From CAMAUF01 sp046152925 (GTDB lineage: Bacteria > Chloroflexota > Dehalococcoidia > Tepidiformales > Tepidiformaceae), in contig JBJXFX010000040.1 in the NCBI GenBank assembly GCA_046152925.1, forward strand, positions 25,608 through 89,607: a stretch of 64,000 bases of DNA, written 5' to 3'. Of the stretch, positions 16,510-23,499 are shown in pieces. The position numbers were made by a program, and so were the translations under genes. Each line of letters opens with the position of its first letter. The first letter of the stretch is position 1. A model generated the notes under the pieces. The model made no database searches. It was not told the DNA's origin and saw only the letters and a program-made list of their open reading frames with translations.

Positions 16510-16791
16510 CTATCCCGCGGACGAACGGACCGCCGAGGCGCCTGGAAGCGCGAACCCGAACGGGACGCGGCGAGCCTTGAGTTCGGATCTCAGGACAGCT
16601 TCGCCCTGAGACTTCCACCAGCGGACGAGCTTCACGTTGGCGAGCCCATTCAGCCGCTCAGCCTCTTCCTGGGAATCCGCGAGAGTGATCAGTCCCGTTT
16701 GGAGCGTCTGGGCCAGCCATCGGCCGGTTTCAGTGTTCTGACGGAAGGTCACCGTGACCTCGAAGCGGACTCGATCCTGCACTGGCGTCAT
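16510..16791 (-). CDS. Small protein, possible HicB-like antitoxin
   Basis: A 93-residue protein. Its first part, FEVTVTFRQNTETGRWLAQTL followed by a helix with SQEEAERLN, resembles the partial RNase H-like fold of HicB antitoxins (strand, strand, D-S-x-E-E-A helix). The C-terminal DNA-binding part is short. The start ATG 16791 is well supported by AGGAGG with 8-bp spacing on the minus strand. It precedes the HicA-like gene, as HicB does in the hicBA order. Without a search I treat the pair as a possible toxin-antitoxin module. Confidence 0.5.
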   Translation of the reverse strand: MTPVQDRVRFEVTVTFRQNTETGRWLAQTLQTGLITLADSQEEAERLNGLANVKLVRWWKSQGEAVLRSELKARRVPFGFALPGASAVRSSAG

Positions 16792-17031
16792 CAACGGAAC
16801 CTCCTTTCGACCTCGTCTGGCAATCGCGGAGCAATTGCAGGAAAGGAGCATATCCGGTCAACTCGTGATCCTCCAGAGACGCGGAACCTATCGATCGATA
16901 CGTGCTGAGGCAACAAGCAACATCAGCCGCCACACGGTATGGAATGTCGATCGCAGTAAAGCCTCTGCGTCACTGCTGATGAGAGCCGAGTACGATACCG
17001 GCCCTAGCCCAACACGGAGGACGATCAACCC

Positions 17032-17547
17032 ATGGACCCACGCACGCTCATCAACGCTGCCCTCGACATCAGCCACGGCATCCTCAACCAGACGATGGCC
17101 GACGTCACCCAAGAGATGGCCAACCAGCGCATCCCCGGCGCCAAAATCCAGAGCATCGCCGCGATCTACGCACACCTCGTCTTCGACGAGGACCTGATCT
17201 TCCACGGCATGGCCCTCGGCGAGGCGCCGATCTACGTCACCGGCGGCTGGGCCGAGAAGACCGGAACCCCGCCGGCCGCAAGCCCGATGATGACCGACGA
17301 GTGGGCTGCGGGCCTGACGCTGGACCTGGCGAAGTTCAACCAGTTCACCCAGGCGCTCCAGGCCGCGGTCAAGGAGCGCGTGGCGAACCTGACGGACGCG
17401 GAGATCGAGCGCGAGGTCGATGGCCCGTTCGGCAAGCAGCCAGCAGGCGCCGTGCTCGTCGGGCTGCTGCCCTACCACATCGCCGAACACACGGGCGAAA
17501 TCGCGGCGCTCAAGGGCGTCTCGGGCGCGAAGGGGCTGCCCTTCTAG
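17032..17547 (+). CDS. DinB-like superfamily protein
   Basis: A 171-residue helical protein of the DinB-like fold. Histidines that could bind metal appear in the second helix region (IYAHLVFDEDLIFHGMALGE, H47 and H58) and near the end (LLPYHIAEHTGEIAALKG), where the H-x3-H-x2-E pattern is typical of the last helix of DinB proteins. A GGAGG site precedes ATG 17032. Probable role is a thiol-dependent transferase or detoxification protein; there is no direct evidence for a substrate. It is the second DinB-fold protein of the window. Confidence 0.75.
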   Translation: MDPRTLINAALDISHGILNQTMADVTQEMANQRIPGAKIQSIAAIYAHLVFDEDLIFHGMALGEAPIYVTGGWAEKTGTPPAASPMMTDEWAAGLTLDLAKFNQFTQALQAAVKERVANLTDAEIEREVDGPFGKQPAGAVLVGLLPYHIAEHTGEIAALKGVSGAKGLPF

Positions 17548-17618
17548 CCGCGCCGGCAGCTGAAGCTCGGGGTGGGGGCCGCTTGCTCGCAGGCGGCCCC
17601 AAACGCTAGCCTCGCGTC

Positions 17619-17927
17619 ATGTGCCGAAGCATCAAAGTCCTCCGCACGACCGAGGGGCCCGCGAGCGACGAAGAAGTCGCGGCGGCGGCGCTCCAGTTTG
17701 TCCGCAAGATCAGCGGGTTTCGCACCCCGCCGAAAGCCAACCCAGCGGCTTTCGACGATGCGGTGGCGCAGGTCACGGCTGCGTCGCAAGCGCTACTTGA
17801 GGCACTGGGGGCCAAGCGGGCAACTTCGCGAGCGAAGGACGCGGGAGAGCCGGCGCCAACCGCAACGCGTGAACGGTACGAGGACCGTCGCCGCGCGCGA
17901 CCGGCGCCAGATGGTCAATCCTCGTAG
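17619..17927 (+). CDS. DUF2277 family protein
   Basis: A 102-residue protein that opens with the DUF2277 signature MCRSIKVLRTTEGPASDEEV and continues AALQFVRKISGFRTPPKANPAAFDDAV, a layout that is very constant in this family. The function of DUF2277 is unknown; the conserved M-C-R start suggests a functional Cys2. The C-terminal 20 residues are Arg/Pro-rich and less conserved, and their coding DNA overlaps the decayed toxin on the opposite strand by 13 bp, so the true family end may be earlier than the stop. Confidence 0.85.
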   Translation: MCRSIKVLRTTEGPASDEEVAAAALQFVRKISGFRTPPKANPAAFDDAVAQVTAASQALLEALGAKRATSRAKDAGEPAPTATRERYEDRRRARPAPDGQSS

Positions 17928-18122
17928 GCGTCGCGCCGGTTCAGGACGCGAGACACCTCGAACGACCCGTCGTCCATCGGCTTGAGCATGACTCGCCAGT
18001 CGCCGGCTCGGATTCGCCATTCACCGTCACGCGCGCGCGATGGAGCCCATGTCGCGCGGCCACGTGAGCCCAATCGCGGCCAGGTCCTCGGCTGCCTGCA
18101 TCGACCACCTAACGATGGCCAC
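17915..18122 (-). pseudogene. Decayed RelE/ParE-type toxin (second copy)
   Basis: Relative to the intact toxin 553 bp away, this copy keeps the start (GTG-GCC-ATC-GTT, matching V-P-I-V) and the end (GEWRIRAGDWRVML, then VLNRRDAYED and stop) but has lost a net 41 bp from the middle. The reading frame therefore hits TGA shortly before the conserved C-terminal half. The RNase core segments are in two frames, so no functional toxin can be made. Its antitoxin gene upstream is intact. Unlike the first copy it retains a stop right after DAYED. Confidence 0.75.
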
Positions 18123-18405
18123 GGATTCTCTCTTCGAGAATGGCGTCCAGGTCGGCGTCGGCTACCACTCGGCCCGCAGCAAGGTCTGCCAGTCCGACTT
18201 CAAGAGCCGCGACATCGTCCGGCGTCAGCTCCTCGTCATCCAGCGGCGCGTTGGCGAACGCTTCCTTGAGGCGATCGCGCTGGAGTTGCTCTAGGAACGC
18301 TTCCACCTGCTCGATGGCGTCGTCGGGGAGGTCGTCGATCCATTCGTGGACAGCCTGTCGCTTGGTCACCGATTCAGTGTAACGGCTCAGCGGTCGTCTT
18401 CGAGG
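17919..18405. repeat. Toxin-antitoxin tandem repeat, copy 2
   Basis: This is the left unit of a tandem duplication with a period of 553 bp. It carries an antitoxin, the broken toxin and, at its right end (18387-18405), a short copy of the last codons of resB. The matching right unit is 18431-18958. A net 41-bp deletion in this copy explains the shorter left part. Confidence 0.8.
18109..18369 (-). CDS. Antitoxin of RelE-type module (second copy)
   Basis: An 86-residue protein almost identical in its first 40 residues to the antitoxin at 18662-18922: TKRQAVHEWIDDLPDDAIEQ, then VEAFLEQLQRDRLKEAFANAP. It starts at GTG 18369 in the same context as the first copy. The helical N-terminal half and acidic C-terminal half are usual for small antitoxins paired with RelE/ParE toxins. 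It is also the C-terminal part of the longer in-frame fusion that begins at 18675, so it may be made both alone and fused. Its cognate toxin downstream is broken. Confidence 0.7.
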   Translation of the reverse strand: MTKRQAVHEWIDDLPDDAIEQVEAFLEQLQRDRLKEAFANAPLDDEELTPDDVAALEVGLADLAAGRVVADADLDAILEERIRGHR

Positions 18406-18675
18406 CCCTCGGCCGGAACGGCGGCGTCGGTCCTCGTAGGCGTCGCGGCGGTTTCGCACATCTTCGACCCGAAACGCACCGTCCGGTCGAGGCGCAAGTA
18501 TCACGCGCCAATTGCCGCTTCGAAGACGCCACTCATCGCTATCGGTGAGCTTACGAACGTCTCCGCGTCCCGTCCGCGCAAAGTCGCGGACGTTCTCCCG
18601 AATGCGCTCGGCGTCCTTCGGCCGAGTGCGCTCGATCACCGCGAGCGCGTCAATCGACCAGTCAACGATCGGCAC
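18109..18675 (-). CDS. RelE/ParE-type toxin, reading through into the second antitoxin
   Basis: A 188-residue frame. Residues 1 to about 83 are a complete RelE/ParE-fold toxin: VDWSIDALAVIERTRPKDAE, the loop before EWRLRSGNWRVILAP, and the last strand VEDVRNRRDAYED. The sister copy has a stop immediately after DAYED; here the stop is lost and an Arg-rich linker of about 20 residues leads into the whole second antitoxin. Start GTG 18675 overlaps the first antitoxin by 14 bp, as is typical for coupled toxin genes. Whether the fused protein is toxic, self-neutralised or inactive cannot be told. Confidence 0.7.
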   Translation of the reverse strand: MPIVDWSIDALAVIERTRPKDAERIRENVRDFARTGRGDVRKLTDSDEWRLRSGNWRVILAPRPDGAFRVEDVRNRRDAYEDRRRRSGRGPRRRPLSRYTESVTKRQAVHEWIDDLPDDAIEQVEAFLEQLQRDRLKEAFANAPLDDEELTPDDVAALEVGLADLAAGRVVADADLDAILEERIRGHR

Positions 18676-18958
18676 GGAGTCGCGCCCGAATGGCGTCCTC
18701 AAGCTCGCCATCGGGGATGGCGACGGGCTCCGTCGTCCTATTTGCGCGGCGCTCGATGGCCGCCATCTCAGCCGGAGTCAGCTCCTCGTCTTCCTCCGGG
18801 GCGTTCGCGAACGCTTCCTTCAGGCGGTCACGCTGGAGTTGCTCCAGCAACGCCTCCACCTGCTCAATGGCGTCGTCGGGAAGGTCGTCTATCCAGTCGT
18901 GGACGGCCTGTCGCTTGGTCACCGATTCAGCATAACGGCTCAGCGGTCGTCTTCGAGG
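18431..18958. repeat. Toxin-antitoxin tandem repeat, copy 1
   Basis: This is the right unit of the 553-bp-period duplication. It carries the intact antitoxin and toxin. The right end (18940-18958) is the genuine 3' end of resB, and the copy of this end in the other unit shows that the duplication started from the junction with resB. Confidence 0.8.
18662..18922 (-). CDS. Antitoxin of RelE-type module (first copy)
   Basis: An 86-residue antitoxin with the same start as copy 2 (GTG, then TKRQAVHDWIDDLPDDAIEQ). The middle is acidic (APEEDEELTPAEMAAIERR) and the end is ELEDAIRARLRADR. It begins 17 bp after the stop of resB on the same strand, so it could be read from the resAB transcript, although a separate promoter is likely for an autoregulated module. 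The toxin start overlaps its 3' end by 14 bp. Confidence 0.75.
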   Translation of the reverse strand: MTKRQAVHDWIDDLPDDAIEQVEALLEQLQRDRLKEAFANAPEEDEELTPAEMAAIERRANRTTEPVAIPDGELEDAIRARLRADR

Positions 18959-20631
18959 TCTTCGGGGCTGAGGGCGTCGGCGGCGCCCAACTCGGCGCCG
19001 AGTTGGCGCAGCTCACGGCCGAGCCGCGTCTGCTTTTCGGCGATGCCGGCGAGGTAGGTCCGCTCGGGCGTGACTTTCGCCCAGACCCGGCGGCGCGGCA
19101 CATAGAAAGTGATGCTGAGGCCCCCGATCGCGAGGCCGACCGCGGCCCAGATAAAGGTGTCACCTGGGTCACGGCGGACGTCGATCCCGGCGCCGTCGAG
19201 TTGCCCGCCGAAGGTGAAGCGCAGGGAGCCGACGGGCGTCTCCTGGCCACGCGGCAGCTCGACGACCTCGGTCCCGAGCCCAGCGACCGCCAGGTAGCGC
19301 GTCTCGCCGCGAGTTGGCATTTGGACCGCGACCTGGGCGCCTTCGGCGGCGCCGGGCAGGTCGCCGACGGTGATGGCGGGGATGTTCCGGCCCTCGATCA
19401 GCTCGATGCGGTATTCAGGGAAGGCCGCCGCTTCACCGGGCGCCAGCACGCGGCCGGCCGCGCGGCTCGCCGCATCGAACGCGAGCCTGATCTCGCCGTC
19501 GACGACCCGCCAACTCACGACCTCGACGGCCTCCAGCGCGCCTCCGGCGAGCGCGAACCGCAGGACGCCAAGCGCCTGATCATCGGCGCGGCTCGTGAGC
19601 TCGCCGGGGTCGGTGCCAGCTTGGGGGATGTCGCCTTCGAAGAGGAGGCGCCCGGCAGGGTCGAGCACGCGCACCCGCGGGACGGCGACGACTTCGTTCT
19701 CGAAATCGAGCGTGTCATCGAAGAGGACGCGGCCGTCGCCGGTCACAATCCGGAGCTTCGCCAAGTCATCGAAAAAAGCGGCCTGATGGAACTTGTACCC
19801 GAACGCGTTGCACGGCCCGTTCACGGTGACCGTGCAGCGCTTCGTGACATCGCCCTGGCGGACTTCGATGGCGCTGCGAAAGTCCACAATGTTGCCGTCT
19901 TCGTCGATGCCGCGATGCGCGTCCTCCATCGTGACGAAGATCTGGCCGGGACCGGGGTTATCGAAGAGCGGCGCCGCCGCCTTGCTTTCGGCGAGCGCCA
20001 GGGTGCGCTGGAAGCCCGCAAACGCCGTCAGCAGCCCGCCGACGAGAAAGATCAGCAGGGCCAAGTGGCTCACGAAAGTCCCATAGAGGCTCCAGGAGAA
20101 GCGTTCTGCGAAGAGCCGGGTGGCGCCGTCGGCCTGGCGGACCTGCTCGACGCGGTACCTCCGCCGCCGGAGGGCTGTCGCTACCGCCTCGGGGCCGTGT
20201 TCGTGGCTAAATTCCGCCCGATGATGGGCGGTCGCGAAGAAACGGTCGGGCACCTCGCGACGCGGCGCCCGCACGAGACGGTGTGTCGGGCGCAGGCGGC
20301 TGACGGTGCAGACCGTCACCGCGATGGTGATCAGGACCCAGAGGCCGGTGAACCACGGGGCCACGTAGATCTCGAAGAGACCCGTCCGGTCGAAAACACC
20401 GGCGAAGGGGCCGAGATCCTCTCGTTGAAGCTCGACCCAAGCGGAGCGCGCTGCCGGGTTGTCGCGCATTGGGGCCGGCATCTGTGGGACAACGACGGCG
20501 ACCAACAACATGACGACCGCGACGCCGATCAGGGTTAGGGCGAACTTCGCGTTGCAGAGCAGCGCCCAGACCGAGCGAAACGGGTCGAAGCCGCCGAGCG
20601 CGGTCGGGGCGGCGGCGCCGGTCGCGGCCAT
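18940..20631 (-). CDS. resB: Cytochrome c biogenesis protein ResB
   Basis: A 563-residue ResB/Ccs1 homologue. It has the N-terminal membrane pair (about 27-50 and 90-115, around FALTLIGVAVVMLLVAVVVP and FTGLWVLITIAVTV), a third helix near 185-210 (FVSHLALLIFLVGGLLTAF), a large periplasmic domain with NAFGYKFHQAAFF, and a last helix near 505-525 followed by a cytoplasmic tail. In system II it handles heme and apocytochrome c with CcsA/ResC. No ResC gene is present in the window. It starts directly after the ResA stop (TAA-ATG), so the two are an operon. Confidence 0.93.
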   Translation of the reverse strand: MAATGAAAPTALGGFDPFRSVWALLCNAKFALTLIGVAVVMLLVAVVVPQMPAPMRDNPAARSAWVELQREDLGPFAGVFDRTGLFEIYVAPWFTGLWVLITIAVTVCTVSRLRPTHRLVRAPRREVPDRFFATAHHRAEFSHEHGPEAVATALRRRRYRVEQVRQADGATRLFAERFSWSLYGTFVSHLALLIFLVGGLLTAFAGFQRTLALAESKAAAPLFDNPGPGQIFVTMEDAHRGIDEDGNIVDFRSAIEVRQGDVTKRCTVTVNGPCNAFGYKFHQAAFFDDLAKLRIVTGDGRVLFDDTLDFENEVVAVPRVRVLDPAGRLLFEGDIPQAGTDPGELTSRADDQALGVLRFALAGGALEAVEVVSWRVVDGEIRLAFDAASRAAGRVLAPGEAAAFPEYRIELIEGRNIPAITVGDLPGAAEGAQVAVQMPTRGETRYLAVAGLGTEVVELPRGQETPVGSLRFTFGGQLDGAGIDVRRDPGDTFIWAAVGLAIGGLSITFYVPRRRVWAKVTPERTYLAGIAEKQTRLGRELRQLGAELGAADALSPEDLEDDR

Positions 20632-21324
20632 TTAGCCCGGTCCCGCGGGGCGGCCGAGCGGCCCCGTCCCGGCCAATGCGGCCAGGTAGTCGGTCTCGAT
20701 CGCTTCGAGCTCGCCAGCGGTGATGCGGCCAGGATAGACGCGGACGAGGACGCCCGACGGGTCGATCAACATCGTGACGGGGAGGCCGCTGCCGACGGCA
20801 AACGCCTCGGAGACATCGCCCGTACGGTCGAGCAGGATCGGGTAGGCGGGCTGCAACTCGTCGACAAAACGCCGCACGGCGTCCGGCGTCTCTTGTTGGT
20901 TCACGCCGACGACGACGAGGTTGGGGCCGCCCGCGCGCTCCCAGAGGTGCTGCAAGTCTGGCGTCTCGCCGCGGCAGGGCCCACACCAGGAGGCCCAGAA
21001 GTTCAGCACTATCCATTTGCCGCGGTAGTCGGTGAGCGTGACCGCGCCGCCGTCGAGCGTCGGGAGGCGGAAATTCGGGACGGCGCGGCCGAGGCGAGCG
21101 GCGGCCGGCTGGCCCGTCGGGTTGGCGGCGGCGGGGAGTTCGACGACGCCAAAGCCCTCGGTGCGGAAGTTGCCGCCGCCGGGAGCCCGAAGCTCGAACC
21201 ACCAAATCCCGGCGCCGACGGCAAGCACGATGAGGGCCGCGAGGCCAAGGGTGCCGGCCGCGCCGGAATACTCGCGGCGACGGTGTTCGCGGTCTTCGGG
21301 GCCTGCGTCGCCTTCGCGATCCAT
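20632..21324 (-). CDS. resA: Thioredoxin-like protein, TlpA/ResA type
   Basis: A 230-residue membrane-anchored thiol-disulfide oxidoreductase. A signal anchor lies at about 24-45 (TLGLAALIVLAVGAGIWWF). The thioredoxin domain begins PNFRLPTLDGGAVTLTDYRGK, has the active site WCGPC at 113-117, and the cis-Pro in SGLPVTMLIDPSG. It would reduce the CXXCH cysteines of apocytochrome c on the outside of the membrane, handing over to ResB. Its stop codon touches the ResB start. There is no ResC beside the pair. Confidence 0.92.
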   Translation of the reverse strand: MDREGDAGPEDREHRRREYSGAAGTLGLAALIVLAVGAGIWWFELRAPGGGNFRTEGFGVVELPAAANPTGQPAAARLGRAVPNFRLPTLDGGAVTLTDYRGKWIVLNFWASWCGPCRGETPDLQHLWERAGGPNLVVVGVNQQETPDAVRRFVDELQPAYPILLDRTGDVSEAFAVGSGLPVTMLIDPSGVLVRVYPGRITAGELEAIETDYLAALAGTGPLGRPAGPG

Positions 21325-21366
21325 GGATCGAGCGTACCACCGGAGGCGGGAACGTAGGGTCAGCGC

Positions 21367-22200
21367 TCACTCGGCGCAGGCGAGGTCCACCTTGAGGTCC
21401 GTCTCTTCAGCGATCACGCCCTCGATCTTGCGGCAGAGGGCCGGCGCATCGCGCAACGAGGCGGCATCAAGGCCCAACTCCTGGAGGCGCGCCTCGACTG
21501 ACGCAGCCGTCCTCAAGCGAGGGAGCTCGGCCAGCAAGGTGTCTAATGCTTGGCCGCGAGCCGCCACGGACGCACCGCCGCCTACTGGCGGCGCCGGAGG
21601 CAGGGCGCCAGCGGCCACGGCCCGTTCGACTTCGGGAAGGGTGCCGAAGGTGACCATCCCAGGACGTGTCAGCTCGAAGGCAAGCCGTTCTCCATCGATT
21701 CGGGCGACGCCTGGGCGCCCCGCGAACGTCCACGTCGGTAATCCAGCAACGTTGGCCGCTCGCAAGAAGAGCACGAAACGGTCGCCAGGCACGGCGGAGA
21801 GTCCGGGACTCAAACTGGTGCTCGTTTTTCCTGCGCCGACCTCGACGGCTGACTCGACGGTGTGAAGGACGTCGACGGAGTCGCCCACAGCGAACGCCTC
21901 TCCCTTAAGCACTCGCTCGACCCAGAAGACCTGGGTTCGGTCGACCCGCTTGACGGTGCCTTCGGAGACCGTCGCGTCCTTTCCGGAGACGAACGCGGCC
22001 ACGACGATTTCCTGCGCTGCGCCAGCCTGCGCCTCAAGGGTCGCGAATCCCATGACGAGCCCTTCCGACCCCCGGGGCGTGGCCGAGTCACCAGCCGAAA
22101 TGTCCCCTCCGTTTTCGGTCCCTGCGAAGCACGCGCCGGTGAAGGCACCCAAAAGAGCTGCACCAGCGCCGGCCAGTAGCCACACCTTCATGACGTCCAC
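21367..22200 (-). CDS. Hypothetical secreted protein linked to the matrixin protease
   Basis: A 277-residue protein with a signal sequence (KVWLLAGAGAALLGAFTGACF), cleavable or possibly a lipoprotein although the T-G-A-C site is not a canonical lipobox. The mature part holds a beta-rich domain with VFWVERVLKGEAFAVGDSV and RFVLFLRAAN, similar to short beta-barrel domains in other secreted proteins of unknown function, and three Cys near the C terminus and signal. It starts 3 bp after the stop of the matrixin gene and is cotranscribed with it. Possible roles are an inhibitor, substrate or cell-wall partner of the protease. Confidence 0.65.
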   Translation of the reverse strand: MDVMKVWLLAGAGAALLGAFTGACFAGTENGGDISAGDSATPRGSEGLVMGFATLEAQAGAAQEIVVAAFVSGKDATVSEGTVKRVDRTQVFWVERVLKGEAFAVGDSVDVLHTVESAVEVGAGKTSTSLSPGLSAVPGDRFVLFLRAANVAGLPTWTFAGRPGVARIDGERLAFELTRPGMVTFGTLPEVERAVAAGALPPAPPVGGGASVAARGQALDTLLAELPRLRTAASVEARLQELGLDAASLRDAPALCRKIEGVIAEETDLKVDLACAE

Positions 22201-22203
22201 CTC

Positions 22204-22851
22204 TTAGTATCCACATGGAGTTGTTGGGGGATAGACGGTGCTTGTGTAAATTGAGTTAATTCCGCACTGATCATCCGGAGTAGGTGAGTTCCAACCGTAC
22301 GGAGGGGACTGATTAGGGATGCCCGCCATGACCGCAGCTAACGTGTTTGGGTTTGGTTGAGTATGTCCGAGAGACAACATGTGGCCGAGTTCATGAGTAG
22401 CAGTGTACTGCTTCCACCAGTCATCCGGCCAAGGTCCTTCGAGCTCAGAGCGATTAAGCGAAGTGACGCCTCCGGCCCAGATGTTGTTGGGACAGGATCC
22501 GGGGAAAAAGTAACCGAGTTTGCCGGCTAGACCGAAATAGGCTGCCTCCCACCGGAACGTGGACTGCGAGGTAACCTGCTGCCATAGGACAGGCGTCTGA
22601 GTAACGTTCCAACTCTGCCTCGCGTTCGTGTACGCCGTCAGATAGATACCAGTCGGGGTATTGTAAGTACCGAGTCGGTACTTCGGTCTGAATGAGCTTC
22701 CGCCGCTATAGGACCATCGGCAGGAGGTAGTATCGTAGTCGTTGTACCCGCGCGCGACCAAGTACGACCCCAGTCCACTGGTCAACGTGACGACTAGAAG
22801 GACTGTTGCCATGAGGCACAACCTGAGTGGCATCATTCTTCTCGAGAACAT
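22204..22851 (-). CDS. Secreted matrixin-type zinc metalloprotease
   Basis: A 215-residue protein with a signal anchor or signal peptide (about 8-30, PLRLCLMATVLLVVTLTSGL). The metzincin zinc motif is complete: H153-E-L-G-H157-M-L-S-L-G-H163, and a Met-turn is likely at M175 in AAVMAG. This defines a small matrixin-like (M10) protease catalytic domain without a pexin domain. Cysteines 44, 119 and near the end may form disulfides. GC content is clearly lower here (about 53 percent in the lines I counted) than in the neighbours, which suggests recent acquisition. It has its own promoter (listed) and precedes the secreted hypothetical gene. Confidence 0.85.
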   Translation of the reverse strand: MFSRRMMPLRLCLMATVLLVVTLTSGLGSYLVARGYNDYDTTSCRWSYSGGSSFRPKYRLGTYNTPTGIYLTAYTNARQSWNVTQTPVLWQQVTSQSTFRWEAAYFGLAGKLGYFFPGSCPNNIWAGGVTSLNRSELEGPWPDDWWKQYTATHELGHMLSLGHTQPNPNTLAAVMAGIPNQSPPYGWNSPTPDDQCGINSIYTSTVYPPTTPCGY

Positions 22852-22882
22852 GGATCCACCCCGTCCCGGAATTCTTGGACTC

Positions 22883-22910
22883 GTTCTAACGGAAAAAAAG
22901 GCGCTGTCAA
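22883..22910 (-). promoter_or_regulatory. Sigma70-like promoter of the matrixin gene
   Basis: On the minus strand a perfect TTGACA (22905-22910) is followed by 16 bp, including a run of seven T, and TAGAAC (22883-22888) as a four-of-six -10 element. The start codon of the matrixin gene is 31 bp further on. The element lies in the AT-richer part of the window. Confidence 0.5.
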
Positions 22911-22998
22911 GAGGTCTTCACAAGGCAATCTACTTCTCCGAGAAGACGACATGCGGTGGCTTACGTCTTCTTGCTGCTTCCTGCCGGTCACGACGCGT

Positions 22999-23499
22999 TC
23001 AGTGGACGGTGAGCGGCTCGCGAGGCAGTTCTCCAGCCAGAAGGGGCACCAGGATCCGCGGCAGTTCCCGGGGCACCATGGTTTCCGCGGCCGCGCGGAT
23101 CTCCGCCAACGTCCACCAACGGAACTCCGTGACGATCTGCATCTCCAGGTCCTCATCCCAGGCGGCGCGGTCGAGCTCCGTCTCAGGCACGCGGACGAGG
23201 AAGTAGCGTTCCAGCGAGCGGATCCAGCGGTCGCGGAAGCGCCAGGTGTGTTCGCGATACCAGAGCCAGGGGCCGATCGCGGCGTGGATCGCTGTCTCTT
23301 CGAAGAGCTCGCGGGCGGCAGCTTGTTCGTGGGTTTCGCCGGGTTCAAGGCCGCCGCCGGGCGGGAACCAGAAGGGCTTGCCCGTCTCGTCGTCGAGCAA
23401 GTCCGTCGTGAAGAGGAGGACTCGATCGCGCTCGTCGAGGACGACGAGCCGCGCGGTCGGCCGAAGGATCGGGTCGTCGCGGTGTTCGCCGGGGATCAG
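22999..23499 (-). CDS. NUDIX hydrolase, start codon non-standard or uncertain
   Basis: A Nudix protein of about 166 residues. The Nudix box is complete in GLEPGETHEQAAARELFEET. Upstream, in the same frame, sits the usual first strand region RPTARLVVLDERDRVLLF, so the coding region must begin before the first TTG at 23400. No ATG or GTG exists in frame between there and the stop at 23580. The best candidate is CTG at 23499, which overlaps the stop of the Uma2 gene (CTGA) and has GGAGG 10 bp before it; translation by coupling is likely. It hydrolyses a nucleoside diphosphate derivative of unknown identity. Confidence 0.75.
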   Translation of the reverse strand: MIPGEHRDDPILRPTARLVVLDERDRVLLFTTDLLDDETGKPFWFPPGGGLEPGETHEQAAARELFEETAIHAAIGPWLWYREHTWRFRDRWIRSLERYFLVRVPETELDRAAWDEDLEMQIVTEFRWWTLAEIRAAAETMVPRELPRILVPLLAGELPREPLTVH

